The notes under the pieces are model-generated. The model ran no database searches and was not told the DNA's origin. It saw only the letters and a program-made list of their open reading frames with translations. From NCBI GenBank assembly GCA_950106755.1, contig OX467084.1:33359213-33423212 (forward strand): a DNA stretch of 64,000 bases, in the 5' to 3' direction. Within the stretch, counting starts at the first letter, position 1, and every line of letters begins with the position of its first letter. Position numbers and translations under genes: made by a program. Positions 13,347-22,820 of the stretch are shown here, piece after piece. The stretch is from Climacium dendroides. Taxonomy: Eukaryota; Streptophyta; Bryopsida; Hypnales; Climaciaceae.

Positions 13347-13572
13347 AGTTTGTTTGTTTGTTTGTCACGTTGAGATCTCCCAAACTGTGCATCTTCCGAT
13401 CATGTACTTGGTATCGTCAGAAAACCCTTGGCAAGGAGGGGGGCACTGGCTTGGTTTCATGGTATTTGGACGGACGGTGTGAAAGTTATTGAATTTTGAA
13501 GTTTTTATGAACTCAAAAATTATAAACTTACTTTTTACTTTTGTTTTGAGTATTGTGGCAACAGCACAAGGC
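13347..13572. repeat. Copy 2 of the ~230 bp dispersed repeat
   Basis: Same block order as at 12031: TTTGTTTG run, GAGATCTCCC, CTTGGTATCGTC, CACTGGCTTGGTTTCATGG, AAGTTATTGAATTTTGAAGT, ending CAGCACAAGGCACAC. A TA-flanked element follows directly. Confidence 0.75.
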
Positions 13573-13578
13573 ACACTA

Positions 13579-13969
13579 AGGTAGAAACACCCCAAAAACG
13601 TCCTCGTACCTAATCTTTGTCCCATAGAGTGCCCTTAAAGTGTCCCTCGAGTTCTATTAATCTGTCTTACACATGTTTAATAATTGTGATTCGCTGACGC
13701 ACTTGAACGACACGTACTGAACTTTGATTCGCTGACAGTTGAATTTTGCGCAGTCCAGATTTAGGTGCACCTATGGGTCAGTTCCAATGGTCTAGAGACC
13801 TGCCACTTTGAAAAATCATAAAAATTACATATTACATCAGAAAAATCTAATTTATTTTTTTAATTTTCATGATTTTCTCTTGCTAATGCTACAAAAACGT
13901 TAGTTTTAAGAAAATAGGCCTTCAACTATGCTGAATTCCTTATTTTGACGGTTTGGGGTGCCTTCACCT
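13579..13969. mobile_element. TA-flanked MITE (Tc1/mariner-like), AGGTAGAAACACCCC type
   Basis: Left end AGGTAGAAACACCCCAAA and right end (reverse complement) AGGTGAAGGCACCCCAAA form imperfect terminal inverted repeats. TA lies directly outside both ends (13577-13578 and 13970-13971), as expected for Tc1/mariner target duplications. The interior has no coding capacity. Confidence 0.75.
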
Positions 13970-14728
13970 TAGTAGTAACTTATAATAATCGGTTGTAGGC
14001 CTTGCAACCCAGGAAGCTTCCTTCCTCAGTCGGCCCTTCAATTGGTGCTTCGCCGAAGAATGGTAAGCTTGAGAAAAGTCAAGTCTGTCAAATCTACTTC
14101 AAATAGACCTCCAATCATGTCCTCGGAGTACCGTTTCCACTACTGAAAGGACCACAAACTGAAACAACAGTTTCAGTTGCTCACTGGCTGTTCAGCTCAG
14201 GCTCTACAATAATGGCTCACCTCCTGAAATGTACACTGTTTATACATGTTCCTTTTTTTTTTCATAGCCTTCAGCAATGTAATGTACAGACGGTGTACAT
14301 TTTACGAGGTGAGCCATTGCAGAGCCCTATGCCATTTCAACTTCTAAATTTTTATAATTGATTTCACAGAGTTTCAGAAAAATATGAAACAACTTGGGTT
14401 AGATGTTGAGATTCCACTTGTCCGAAAAATTAATTTCGAGAGATGTTTCACCTCCCCGTAATTCAATTCTAGCTGTTGGATGGCCCATTTATGGATCTCC
14501 CACCTTACTTTACATAATCTATGAGGTGAACTTTGTTTATGACAGGTAGATTGAGTGGTTTGTTCTATTGCCATTAGCAAAAAAAAATATTCAGATTTTT
14601 TCCTATGCAAAGACGAATGTGAGAAATGAAGGAGGCAATTGAAATTTTGTTTTTTTGGATAAAGTGTGAATTTGTTATGAATTTTTGAAGTGTGTTGCTT
14701 GATTGGCCCAAAATGAGTATGTAGACTA

Positions 14729-15042
14729 AGGTAGAAGCACCCATAACCGTCATTGCACCCATAACTGTCACTTCTAAAATCTTGGAAAATCTTGGGAAGT
14801 GAATAGGTGTGATTATAAGGATGTACTATATCTGAACATCATCCTGTGGGGTTGGAATTAGGTGTACGTACAATCGGCTCTTTAAAAATTCACAACTTAT
14901 TCTCACAATGTTCAAATAATACATTTGAAAGTGCATAGGAATTCTTTTTTTCTTGCCAGTAGAGTCCAATAATTTTTTGGATGTCTATTAATAGACGTCA
15001 TGTCCGAAATTCTTGAATTGACAGTTGTGGGTGCTCCTACTT
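14729..15042. mobile_element. TA-flanked MITE, AGGTAGAAGCACCC type
   Basis: Ends AGGTAGAAGCACCCATAAC and (reverse complement) AAGTAGGAGCACCCACAAC, flanked by TA on both sides. At 314 bp it is nearly the same length as the related copy at 43587-43902, and both share internal phrases such as CTCTAAAATCTTGGAAAAT and GGATGTCTATTA-x-TAGAC. The GGATGTCTATTAATAGACGT block is itself palindromic. Confidence 0.78.
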
Positions 15043-15443
15043 TATCCCCAAGTAGTAAAAAGTGTTTCCATGATGGTCATCTTACTACTTACAATAGTCA
15101 CAACTTTTTCTAACTTGGCTACAAGATTTCCTAACATGGCCATGGCATGAAGGAATAAGAAAATAATTTTTTATCATGAGTTTACACTAAAAAGGTGTAA
15201 GTGTCCTATGACAATTACTAATAACTCCATGACCATCTCTCAAGGCATAGATTATGGCCACAAATCAACCTAATGTAGTCCTAACTTCATTTATTAGAAA
15301 AAATCTGCCATGAATTGATGTAAGATTCTAATGGGTATTTCCCTAGGTGTGTGTTATAGGTGGTTTGCCTATCATAGTAAGGTTTACCTTGGTTTCCTGA
15401 ATTTTAGCATTCATAAGTTTGGTTTCATGCACTTCATCAGATA

Positions 15444-15867
15444 AGGTGGAGACACCCATAATAGATTAAATAAGTATTTTTGGAGTTGATCTAGGGTAGT
15501 TCAAGGCAAAGCAAATATTTTCCTATGTGCAAAGATAGAAATGATGAAGATTGCAAAAAAATTGGCAATTTTATGGCTTGAATTGAAATTACTATGAATT
15601 TTGAGAGACAAAAAGTGCTTTGGACCCATAACCAATGACTGGCTACTCTTCAATTTCAGTAATTCAAGAACCACTTTCCCACTCACAACTTCCTACTTTC
15701 TTGCTCACTACATTGAGACATGTCTCATAAACTTATTAGTCCAAACCTTGAAAAAAAAAATACATGATTCCAAACTTTGGTTGGAAATCTTTTATAGCCA
15801 CAGTTGGAAATGATTGAATCTTGTAGGTTGGATGTGGGTCACAAGTCAAAAATGGGTGCCTCTACCT
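15444..15867. mobile_element. TA-flanked MITE, 424 bp
   Basis: Left end AGGTGGAGACACCCATAAT; right end reverse-complements to AGGTAGAGGCACCCATTTTT. TA occurs at 15442-15443 and 15868-15869. No coding capacity. Confidence 0.72.
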
Positions 15868-16048
15868 TACATAAGTTTTATATTTCAAACACTAAATTTC
15901 AATATACAATACCATACTCAACAATAGAGGTGAAATTCTATTTGAATCCGTACAAGAAAAGAAAAAAACACATTTACTCTGTAAGGTGGTTGTGGATACT
16001 AAGTGTCCAACAAATGATAGAGAATTCTTCTATGTAAGAAGTGCAAAT

Positions 16049-16600
16049 GTGAGTTCATCCTTGAAATTTTGCATAAAAAGGAAAGGTCTTGCACAATATA
16101 GTTCATCCTTGAATGACTATTCTTAATTTTCTTGAAGTTTATGTAGAACAAGTGTCCATCTTTGGAATTTTGTGTGAAAAGAAAAGTCGTTTTGCATATA
16201 GTAGTTCAACCTCCAAGAACTACTCTTGATTTTTTCTAAGCAAGTGTCATCCTCAGAATTGTGTATGAAAAGGGAAGCCGTTTTGCATATAGTAGTTCAA
16301 CCTCCAATAACTACCCTTGATTTTTTCTAAGCATGTGTCATCCTCGGAATTGTGTGTGAAAAAAGAAGGTCATGTACAATAACTTAGTTCAACCTCCAAT
16401 GATTGTTCTTGTGTTTTTAGAAGCAAGTGTCATCCTTGAAATTCTATGTGAAAAGAAAAGGTCATGTACAATAGCTTAGTTCAACCTCCAATGATTGCTC
16501 TCGTATTTTTAGAAACAAGTATCCACCCTTAGAATTTTGAGTGTAGTTCAACCTCCCATGACTGCTCATGTTCTTTCAACAAATGATTCACATTTTAATG
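16049..16600. repeat. ~92 bp tandem array derived from the interior of a TTAA-type MITE
   Basis: Six units start at about 16049, 16151, 16243, 16333, 16426 and 16518; most spacings are 90-93 bases. Each reads GTGTCATCCTCAGAATT, a GTGTGAAAAG block, TAGTTCAACCTCCAATGA and a T-rich tail. The same blocks in the same order form the middle of the complete element at 16646-16866, which begins less than 50 bases after the array. Confidence 0.85.
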
Positions 16601-16645
16601 AAAAGGATGATTTCCACGAGGACCAACCCTTCTTTTCATGGTTAA

Positions 16646-16866
16646 CCTTCAAACGTTATTACAAACATTTTTTGTCCAATGGATGACAAGAAATTCTCTT
16701 ATGTAAGATAGAAATGCAACTATCCATCCTCAGAATTAGGGGTGGAAAGGAGAGATCTTCTACAATAGTTTCACTCTCAATGAATATTTTTGGTTTTTTT
16801 AAACTAGATGATGTCAAAGGTTCCCCAAAGGCTGATTTCCACAATCACCAGCCCAACATTAAAGGG
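16646..16866. mobile_element. TTAA-flanked MITE (piggyBac-like), ~220 bp
   Basis: TTAA at 16642-16645 and 16867-16870 flanks ends CCTTCAAACG and ...TTAAAGGG. Relatives with the same internal text (GTCCAATGGATGACAA, then CAACTATCCATCCTCAGAAT) are at 21617-21846, 25544-25761 and 54395-54597. No coding capacity. Confidence 0.72.
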
Positions 16867-16929
16867 TTAAAATTCACCTTTATTGGAATAGGATGCACAT
16901 CTTATTTGAACTAAGATTAACCCTGGAAG

Positions 16930-17000
16930 GATGCACCCCCCGTAACCAAGGTAGTCACCAAAACTCTCTGATTATTGGACCAATAGGTGCATTCACTTTT
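16930..17000. repeat. Dispersed phrase GGTAGTCACCAAAA...GATTATTGG, copy 1
   Basis: A ~55-base block (GTAGTCACCAAAA, GATTATTGGACCAATAGG, TGCATTC) recurs at about 21548 and 22137. It appears to be part of a longer decayed element that also contains the TTAA-type units. Confidence 0.6.
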
Positions 17001-17686
17001 TTTAGAGTGTAACATAGTGTAACAGTTATCCATCCACAGCGTCCTCTTAATCAGTCTGGGCCGCCTACGATAAATCGCTCCTTAATGGAGTACACTGATT
17101 AGTCCCATCAGTGAGGAGGAAACTGTTTTCCAAAAGAAAATTATTGTCACTAGAAAATGAAATTTGGCACAATACAGTAATATTTCAACCTGCACTAATT
17201 TTAAACAGTACTCTATCATCACTTTGTATAGTGTATGGTGCCACGCACACAGTTAGGACCACAAATCAGTGTGGTAGACCACAAGCCATGCATGTGCCAA
17301 ATACGCGACCGATATGGTCAGAGCATTAACTAAATGCCACTTCACTACGAGAAACAAATTCAAAGCCTCCGAGATGAAGATCTGATTGCAAGGGATGTAA
17401 TCTACAATTCCTAATTTGTCTAAACGACAAGGAGAAATAAGACAGAGGAAAGCATGGAAACAATCCTCACCTAACATCCCCAAAGATGTGTTTTTTTCAC
17501 CGGCCTTCAATGATCAATCCAAGAAATGAAAATGTATTCTACTCTACTTGGCAAGCACGTCATTCTAAGCTGGAAGTACAGGTATGATACATTGCTTCCA
17601 AATTCACCAGAAGCGACCGTGTGCTATATAAATGCTACAAATACAAAGTATGCTAGGGCATCCAACACGAAGGAAGGCTCCGCTTC

Positions 17687-20600
17687 TCAGCCTTCAAGGT
17701 CCATGCCATCCACGAAGTCGAAGTCCCAGTCGCCAGATCCATCGTCGCTAGAAGAATTGTCCATGGATTGCTTGCTGCAACACAAGCCACCCAACAGCAC
17801 ATTAATTCAAAAGCTCGAATATCCACTCTATCAAAGACCTTCAACTCCTGCTGGAAATTGATATGAATAGAAACATAAGAGTCGCTCAGAGAGGATGAGG
17901 TAGTAAAACATGCAGGACGGAGATAAAGAGATAGACCTAGCAGTGTTGCCAGTGTAGTGTTCAAAGCATTTCACCCGATGCTGTGTGTCTACTAAAAGTA
18001 GTGAATATGAAGATTACCTAGTGCATCGCGAACTGAAGTAGAGAACACGCTTTTGTTTCTTGTTGTAGAAGAAGTAGTTAAAGGACCATCTAAGGGCACA
18101 GAAAAGCAATTACAACATTAAGAAGTAAATCTGGATGCAGCACCGGGACTTCCCGAGAGGTCGCCCTCCCAGTACTATGCCGGCCCAAAGGCGCTTAACT
18201 TCAGAGTTCTGATGGGATCTGGTGTAGTAGCCCTGGTATGACCGCATCACAACCATTTTCATGGTTCGATATTACTTCAAAACAACCATATTCATGGTCG
18301 CCAGAGATTCAAGCAGAAGATTTGCCCAGCTTCCAAAACGTGAACCATTAACCTCAAAGTCTAGAGGACATCCCATGCATATTCACAGCGCAAATTCGAA
18401 AAGTTCTTAAATTATACATGATCACTATAAAAGTAAAAACGGTCAGAACAGACGAGACATAATACTGTCAGCTCAAAAATATTGCACGTATACGTCTGTT
18501 GGAACTCACATGCTGCCAGTGTCAGCAAAAGGATCTCCTTCAGCATCAGGCGAGTAGCTGTACACTTCACATTCCTCCAAGTTGATTACCTGATAGGCGG
18601 TGAACATGTTCATTCAGATAGAAGACGGTCGTTGCAATTATTTAAGCATGTCGATGTTCTAATAAGCGAATCACTTCCATCATTCTCAAACGGTGTTCCA
18701 CTAACCTGGTCAATGGCGCTCCAAATGCTGTCGGTCAATGTTGTTTCTTCACCAACTTCTACAGACCATATCTGTTATTCGAAATGTGTTAAAACAAACC
18801 GACCCTCCGAAAACTTGAACGTCCAGCATCGACAGACAACTTTGAATGTAGTCTAAATTCGATGATCTTATAGATTTCAAGAAGATGCTTCTTAAAATAA
18901 AACACTAGGCACGATTCTGCCAAGGATTAGGTGCAATAATCCAGTGCCAGACTTTACTCAATGGACAAACACAACTATCCAATAGATTTGGCAAGTATGT
19001 GATCCAGAAAAGAGTAGGATAAGACAAGACGTCAAAATGAGACGATTGGCAACAGTCAATTTTCTACCTTGGATGCCTCAACCAAAGATACGTCAATCTT
19101 CTGCTTTGCAGCAAGAACTCCATGTTCCTTAGTAAAGTGGTGAGGTCGCAACATACTGGTGAGTATATGGACATGAGAATATCAAAATGTTAGTCTACTC
19201 AACTTTCGCCTTTACCCAAACATGAACAAACTGATCGACAACCTGATCGATACTCTACGCAGGAAATAATAGGAAATGGAGAGACTCGAACTCTCAGCTC
19301 CTTGAGGAGCAACGGTTTTAGACCGCTTGTCAACCATTGACACCACTTCCTAATTCCTTTCAATAAAATGGGTTGCCGGCCATGTAGGCACTCACAGTAC
19401 CCATGAAAACCTAAACTAGACTAAAAACGCATAATCACAAGAACCTGAATATTAAATGCCTCCTTCGATGATTGTCGAGGAGAGCACAATGGAAAGACCA
19501 TAAAAGATACATACTTTGAATGATGCCATTACCTGAAATCGTAGTCAGGATACATATGATTCAAGGTCAGAATCAGGTGAATCAGTGTCCTGCGACTGAA
19601 AACAATTGAACAAAGGGGTGAACACAATCACAGAAAATTCAGAAGAGGGAACTAAAACTAATTAAGAGACGTGGAACCAGCTTTGACTTGCACACAAGCT
19701 AACATTGAAGGAGTCAGGAATTGACAAGCCACGGGGCTAATCTAAGAACGACTTCATCCTCATCCTTTCTTCCTTGTACGTTTGAACAACGCCACCGTCA
19801 GTCAAGCTCAATAAACAATTCTCTAACACGAGAACAATAATTCCTCATTCCCTTCAACCAAATAATGAATGTACAAGGCAGAGGAACCTCCGCGAGGATA
19901 CAAACGAATACTTAAAACTTCGGCCTTTAAGCTCTTCCACAACTTGGAAGAAAAGACACTTACCTTGCAGTATTAGAGAGCGGTCCAACGGGAGAGGTGG
20001 AGAGGTCTAACGGGGAATATGCCAACGAATCCACCACCTGTGAAAAGGTCATACAAGAGTCACTGATACATGTCCAGGTAAACAGCTTCCTTGTGGAAGC
20101 TGAATTCATTTGCAAGAACAAACAACAAAGAGAGCAGTCTAAACTTGCATCAAGTAATACAGTCAACAAAGAAATTCATCAAATCAATAAATCAGATCTA
20201 AAACATGAGATCACAGACCAAAACAAGCATAAAAAATCAACCTCTTGCTCCAAACTCCGCGACAACTTCTTATCGACTCCTGCAAGCTTGCCTGCGAAAA
20301 AACCAGCTAATTCAGTTTTCAAAAACTCACTACAACGGAAGACGCTGAGGGTTAACACGAACTCAATTCTTTATATTGTTAAAAATTCGTGATATATGAA
20401 CTCAACGGACAAAAACTCAACCGAACATACTCTCTTGCCAAAATACACTATAATTCAATCACAGAAAAATATAACAGCTATTGCAATCTAGAACCGAAAC
20501 CTCTTGACTACAAAATCGCACGCAGTGACCACACTTTAAGTGTAAAAAACGAAACCTAACTTAATCTCTTACCAAAAGACGCTACAATTTCACACAAACA

Positions 20601-20993
20601 CCGTCACAGAAAAGAAACAAACCTCCAACAACAACAACAACAACAAGGAACTGCGAGGAGACCGCTATACACCTACCAAACTAGAATTAACAAAACTGCA
20701 AGAAAAGTCTGAAAAACGTACAAGAGTATGCCTCCATGACACCTTGAATCATGCATCCTCCCACATCCACATCAGACAGAAACGAGTTTATTCTGCCACA
20801 ATAGGGATTGAAAATCAGATGAGACCACAGCATGGCAACCAAACAAAAACCTCCAACCATCTCCAATACAAAACGGCACGCAACATATAAACATAAGATT
20901 ACATACAAAACCGAGAGAAGAGGCAATCATCATGAGAATCCAAGGTGAATCCGAGGGTTACCGAGCGAGAGGCGTGTATTCGAGGAACTTCAT
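17687..20993 (-). CDS. MAF1: MAF1, repressor of RNA polymerase III transcription, ten coding exons
   Basis: Exons (minus strand): 20962-20993, 20722-20792, 20242-20291, 19964-20037, 19533-19595, 19068-19155, 18706-18771, 18510-18589, 18018-18089 and 17687-17774. All introns are GT-AG and the sum is 684 bases, giving 227 residues, close to the usual plant length. The N-terminus MKFLEYTPLARINSFL is the MAF1 signature. Later conserved segments are GVMEAYSCK with DKKLSRSLE, TLIHLILTLNHMYPDYDFS, a VINLEECEVYSYSPD block, and IWSFNYFFYNKKQKRV (the MAF1 core), followed by an acidic tail ending DWDFDFVDGMDLEG. MAF1 is a soluble regulator that binds Pol III, blocks its engagement with promoter-bound TFIIIB, and is normally controlled by phosphorylation through nutrient signalling. 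Ser-rich stretches after exon 3 could be phosphorylated, but no site is proven. Odd feature: introns 5 and 8 contain a tRNA-like and a 5S rRNA-like sequence. I am confident in the family; splice sites are inferred by eye. Confidence 0.93.
18133..18248 (-). rRNA. 5S rRNA gene or 5S-like element in MAF1 intron 8
   Basis: Read on the minus strand, the 116 bases carry 5S landmarks in order: GATGCGGTCATACC, AGATCCCATCAGAACTCTG, the box A region AAGTTAAGCGCC, ATAGTACTGGGAGGGCGACC and a terminal GGTGCTGCATCC. The fold is intact. Helix I pairs GATGC with GCATC. Helix III pairs CAGA with TCTG; typical plant 5S has CGGA with TCCG, so this is a compensatory change. Helix II also shows paired changes, and helix IV closes on a GCGA loop. 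The sequence lies within intron 8 (18090-18509), in the same direction as MAF1, with its 3' end 43 bases before the exon 9 boundary. The first TTTT (minus strand of 18102-18105) is 27 bases downstream, so Pol III termination would be late and weak. No neighbouring tandem 5S copies are present. It could be an active dispersed 5S gene, a regulatory mimic, or a retroposed copy. Confidence 0.85.
18252..18298. repeat. Pair of 14 bp palindromes just upstream of the 5S element
   Basis: ACCATTTTCATGGT (18252-18265) and ACCATATTCATGGT (18285-18298) are two near-identical interrupted palindromes 33 bases apart. On the minus strand they occupy about -4 to -50 relative to the 5S 5' end, where plant 5S genes keep their upstream control elements. 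Each could form a short RNA hairpin in the intron. An AT-rich TAATATC lies between them at about -20. Confidence 0.6.
19271..19350 (-). tRNA. tRNA-Leu(UAA)-like sequence in MAF1 intron 5
   Basis: On the minus strand the 79-base body folds as a class II tRNA. The acceptor GGAAGTG pairs with CATTTCC (one G-U), and there is a short GTC/GAC D stem with a GG-containing loop. Anticodon stem AGCGG/CCGTT encloses loop TCTAAAA; a long variable arm GCTCC-TCAA-GGAGC and a T arm GAGAG-TTCGAGT-CTCTC follow. Anticodon position 34-36 reads TAA (Leu), which agrees with the long arm. Oddities: position 33 is C instead of the near-universal T, the D loop is short, the discriminator base would be T rather than the usual A, and no T-run terminator follows closely. 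The shape resembles bacterial or organellar tRNA-Leu more than nuclear tRNA-Leu. It sits in intron 5 (19156-19532), sense to MAF1. It is probably a degenerate or mimic tRNA, though stems are well kept. Confidence 0.65.
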
Positions 20994-21470
20994 AGTGCGA
21001 GGCCGTCGGAGAAAACGACGGGGACATATAGCAGACACCAACTGAAATGGCAGAAGCGTAGGAGTGGGACGAACTTCAATGTGACCCTGCACGTACGTCA
21101 GATCGCAGCTCGGGATGCGCAAGAAGAACCAGAGGAAGGGGGGGGGGGGAAGCCAGAGATACGCCACGAGGAGAATGTTTTCGCCTTGGAGAGTCCGATC
21201 CGCTGGTTGGAAACGTGAGCGTGGTAGCGCGAGAGCTCGTTTGTGCGAGTGCAGGAAAAGGAAGAAGCGGCTATGGCGGAGATGGTGGCTATGGCGGAGA
21301 CGATGGCTATGGCGGCGTGAGTTGGAAAGTCCGACGATGGTGACGGTGACACGGAGAAAGGGGGGGGGGAGGGAAGAAGAGGAGTGTACGACCGTGGGGA
21401 TAAACTTATTGAATGTGCCGTCGAATCTTCCCGTGAGCATGCCAATCATGCTGACAGGGCTCTACCTGGC
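20994..21470 (-). promoter_or_regulatory. MAF1 5' leader and promoter region
   Basis: This ~480-base GC-rich block directly precedes the MAF1 start codon and contrasts with the AT-rich DNA beyond 21.5 kb. On the minus strand it is rich in pyrimidine tracts, including two C-runs (plus-strand G-runs near 21139 and 21361), and has an imperfect GCCATAGC/CATCTCCGCC repeat around 21265-21315. Open frames here run in several phases with biased composition, so I read it as untranslated leader plus promoter. Confidence 0.5.
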
Positions 21471-21616
21471 AACGTGGGATGATTGAGGGGCCCATGCCCG
21501 TGTGGGGGGGCACTCTTAGAGAACTTAGAGAACGTGGTCCCGTGACCACGGTAGTCACCAAAATACTTGGATTATTGGATCAATAGGGGTATTCTTTTGG
21601 CCTCAACGTCGTTTAA

Positions 21617-21846
21617 CCCTTACCCTTTAAACATTGAAGCGGACGTTTTGCGTCTGATGGATGACAAGGAATTTTTCTATGTAGAACAAAAATGCAACTA
21701 TTCATCCTTAGAATTAGGGGTGGAAAGGAGAAATTTTCTACAAGAGTTTGACTCCCAATGAATTATTTTTTATTTTTTTAAATTAGATGGTATCACACAG
21801 TTCCAAAAGGGATAATTTTCGCGGCCACCAACCCGACTTTTAAGGG
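21617..21846. mobile_element. TTAA-flanked MITE (piggyBac-like), 230 bp
   Basis: TTAA at 21613-21616 and 21847-21850 flanks ends CCCTTACCC and ...TTTTAAGGG. Internal text matches the element at 16646 (GATGGATGACAAGGAAT, TGCAACTATTCATCC, TTAGGGGTGGAAAGGAG). It lies just outside the MAF1 promoter block. Confidence 0.75.
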
Positions 21847-21859
21847 TTAAACAATGGCT

Positions 21860-22490
21860 AAGGACAATGAATGTCAAAGAATCTATCCATGCAACTATCC
21901 ATCCTCCAAATTTTGTGGAAAAAGGGAACATCTTCTATAGTAGTTTGTCTCCCAATGAGTGTTTTTTCAATTTTTTAAGCCAACAATTCACACGGTACGT
22001 AAATAGATGATTTGCATGGTGACTAGCTCATCATTTAAGGGTTAATCCTTCAGTCCCAAATGTCTGTGTGGGGTTAAAAAGGTTGCTTTCACAGCAGCTT
22101 CCTTGACATTTGAAAGACGAGGCCTTGCAATGACCAAGGTAGTCACCAAAATACTTGGATTATTGAACCAATAGGTGCATTCTTTGTTTCTACATTGAAT
22201 AATCAAGTCATCACTCACTTTTGGGCTTCAACTTCTTTTACAAAATATTGATTTTTATAATTATCATGTTCAAATTATTATTGAACAAGCACCTCCTTAA
22301 TCCATAAATGACGTAGAGGATGTTTTTAGGATGTTTTTTGATTGATGAATGACAAAGAATTTTTCTATGTGAAAAGGGGATGTCTTCTATTGTAGTTTGT
22401 CTTTCAATGAGTGCTTTTGCATTTTTTTTTAAGCCAACAATTCACATGGTATCCAAACAAATGATTTCGATGATTGGGAGGGAATGAAGG
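21860..22490. other. Decayed TTAA-type element fragments, no gene seen
   Basis: Contains two further partial copies of the TTAA family interior (GCAACTATCCATCCTC near 21890; a CTTCTATTGTAGTTTGTC phrase near 22388) and a third copy of the GGTAGTCACCAAAA phrase at about 22137. No protein-coding region is supported. Confidence 0.55.
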
Positions 22491-22498
22491 AAAATAAT

Positions 22499-22815
22499 GG
22501 GGAATTTCATCAAAATGGCAATTATTCTGTGACTTTGGCATTCCCACAGTTCAGACTGGGCGGTCTGAATTCTACTAGTATCCTAGATTTTTTAAATCTA
22601 TACCATTATTAGATATCTGAAATCTAAGAAATAAGTAGATTTTCTAGACCAATTGGTTTGAAACCTACATATTTCTTAGATTTAATACATCTAATAGTGG
22701 TATAGAGTTCACAAATCTAGGATACTAATAGATTTCAGACCGCCCGGTCTAAACTTTGGGAACGGCACACTGTGAAAATGGCACATGGAATATTACCATT
22801 TTAATGAAATTCCCC
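22499..22815. mobile_element. 317 bp foldback MITE with ATAAT target duplication
   Basis: The ends GGGGAATTTCATCAAAATGG and its near-perfect inverse CCATTTTAATGAAATTCCCC bracket a long inverted repeat. Inner arms also pair: CAGACTGGGCGGTCTGAA with TTTCAGACCGCCCGGTCTAA, and CTAGTATCCTAGATTT with AAATCTAGGATACTAATAG. Direct ATAAT repeats lie at 22494-22498 and 22816-22820, a likely 5 bp target duplication. A transcript would fold into a hairpin over most of its length. Confidence 0.85.
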
Positions 22816-22820
22816 ATAAT

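Noticed and set aside
18133..18248. 5S element as a simple 5S-derived SINE or retroposed copy
   Set aside because: No poly(A) tail and no convincing target-site duplication flank it, and compensatory stem changes argue against a dead copy. The possibility is kept open but not preferred.
20958..21449. 163-codon minus-strand open frame ending at MAF1 exon 1
   Set aside because: Only the last ten codons from the internal ATG match MAF1; the rest is low-complexity leader read through.
21115..21486. 123-codon plus-strand Arg/Trp-rich frame
   Set aside because: Antisense to the MAF1 leader, composed of GC-rich repeats; no family resemblance.
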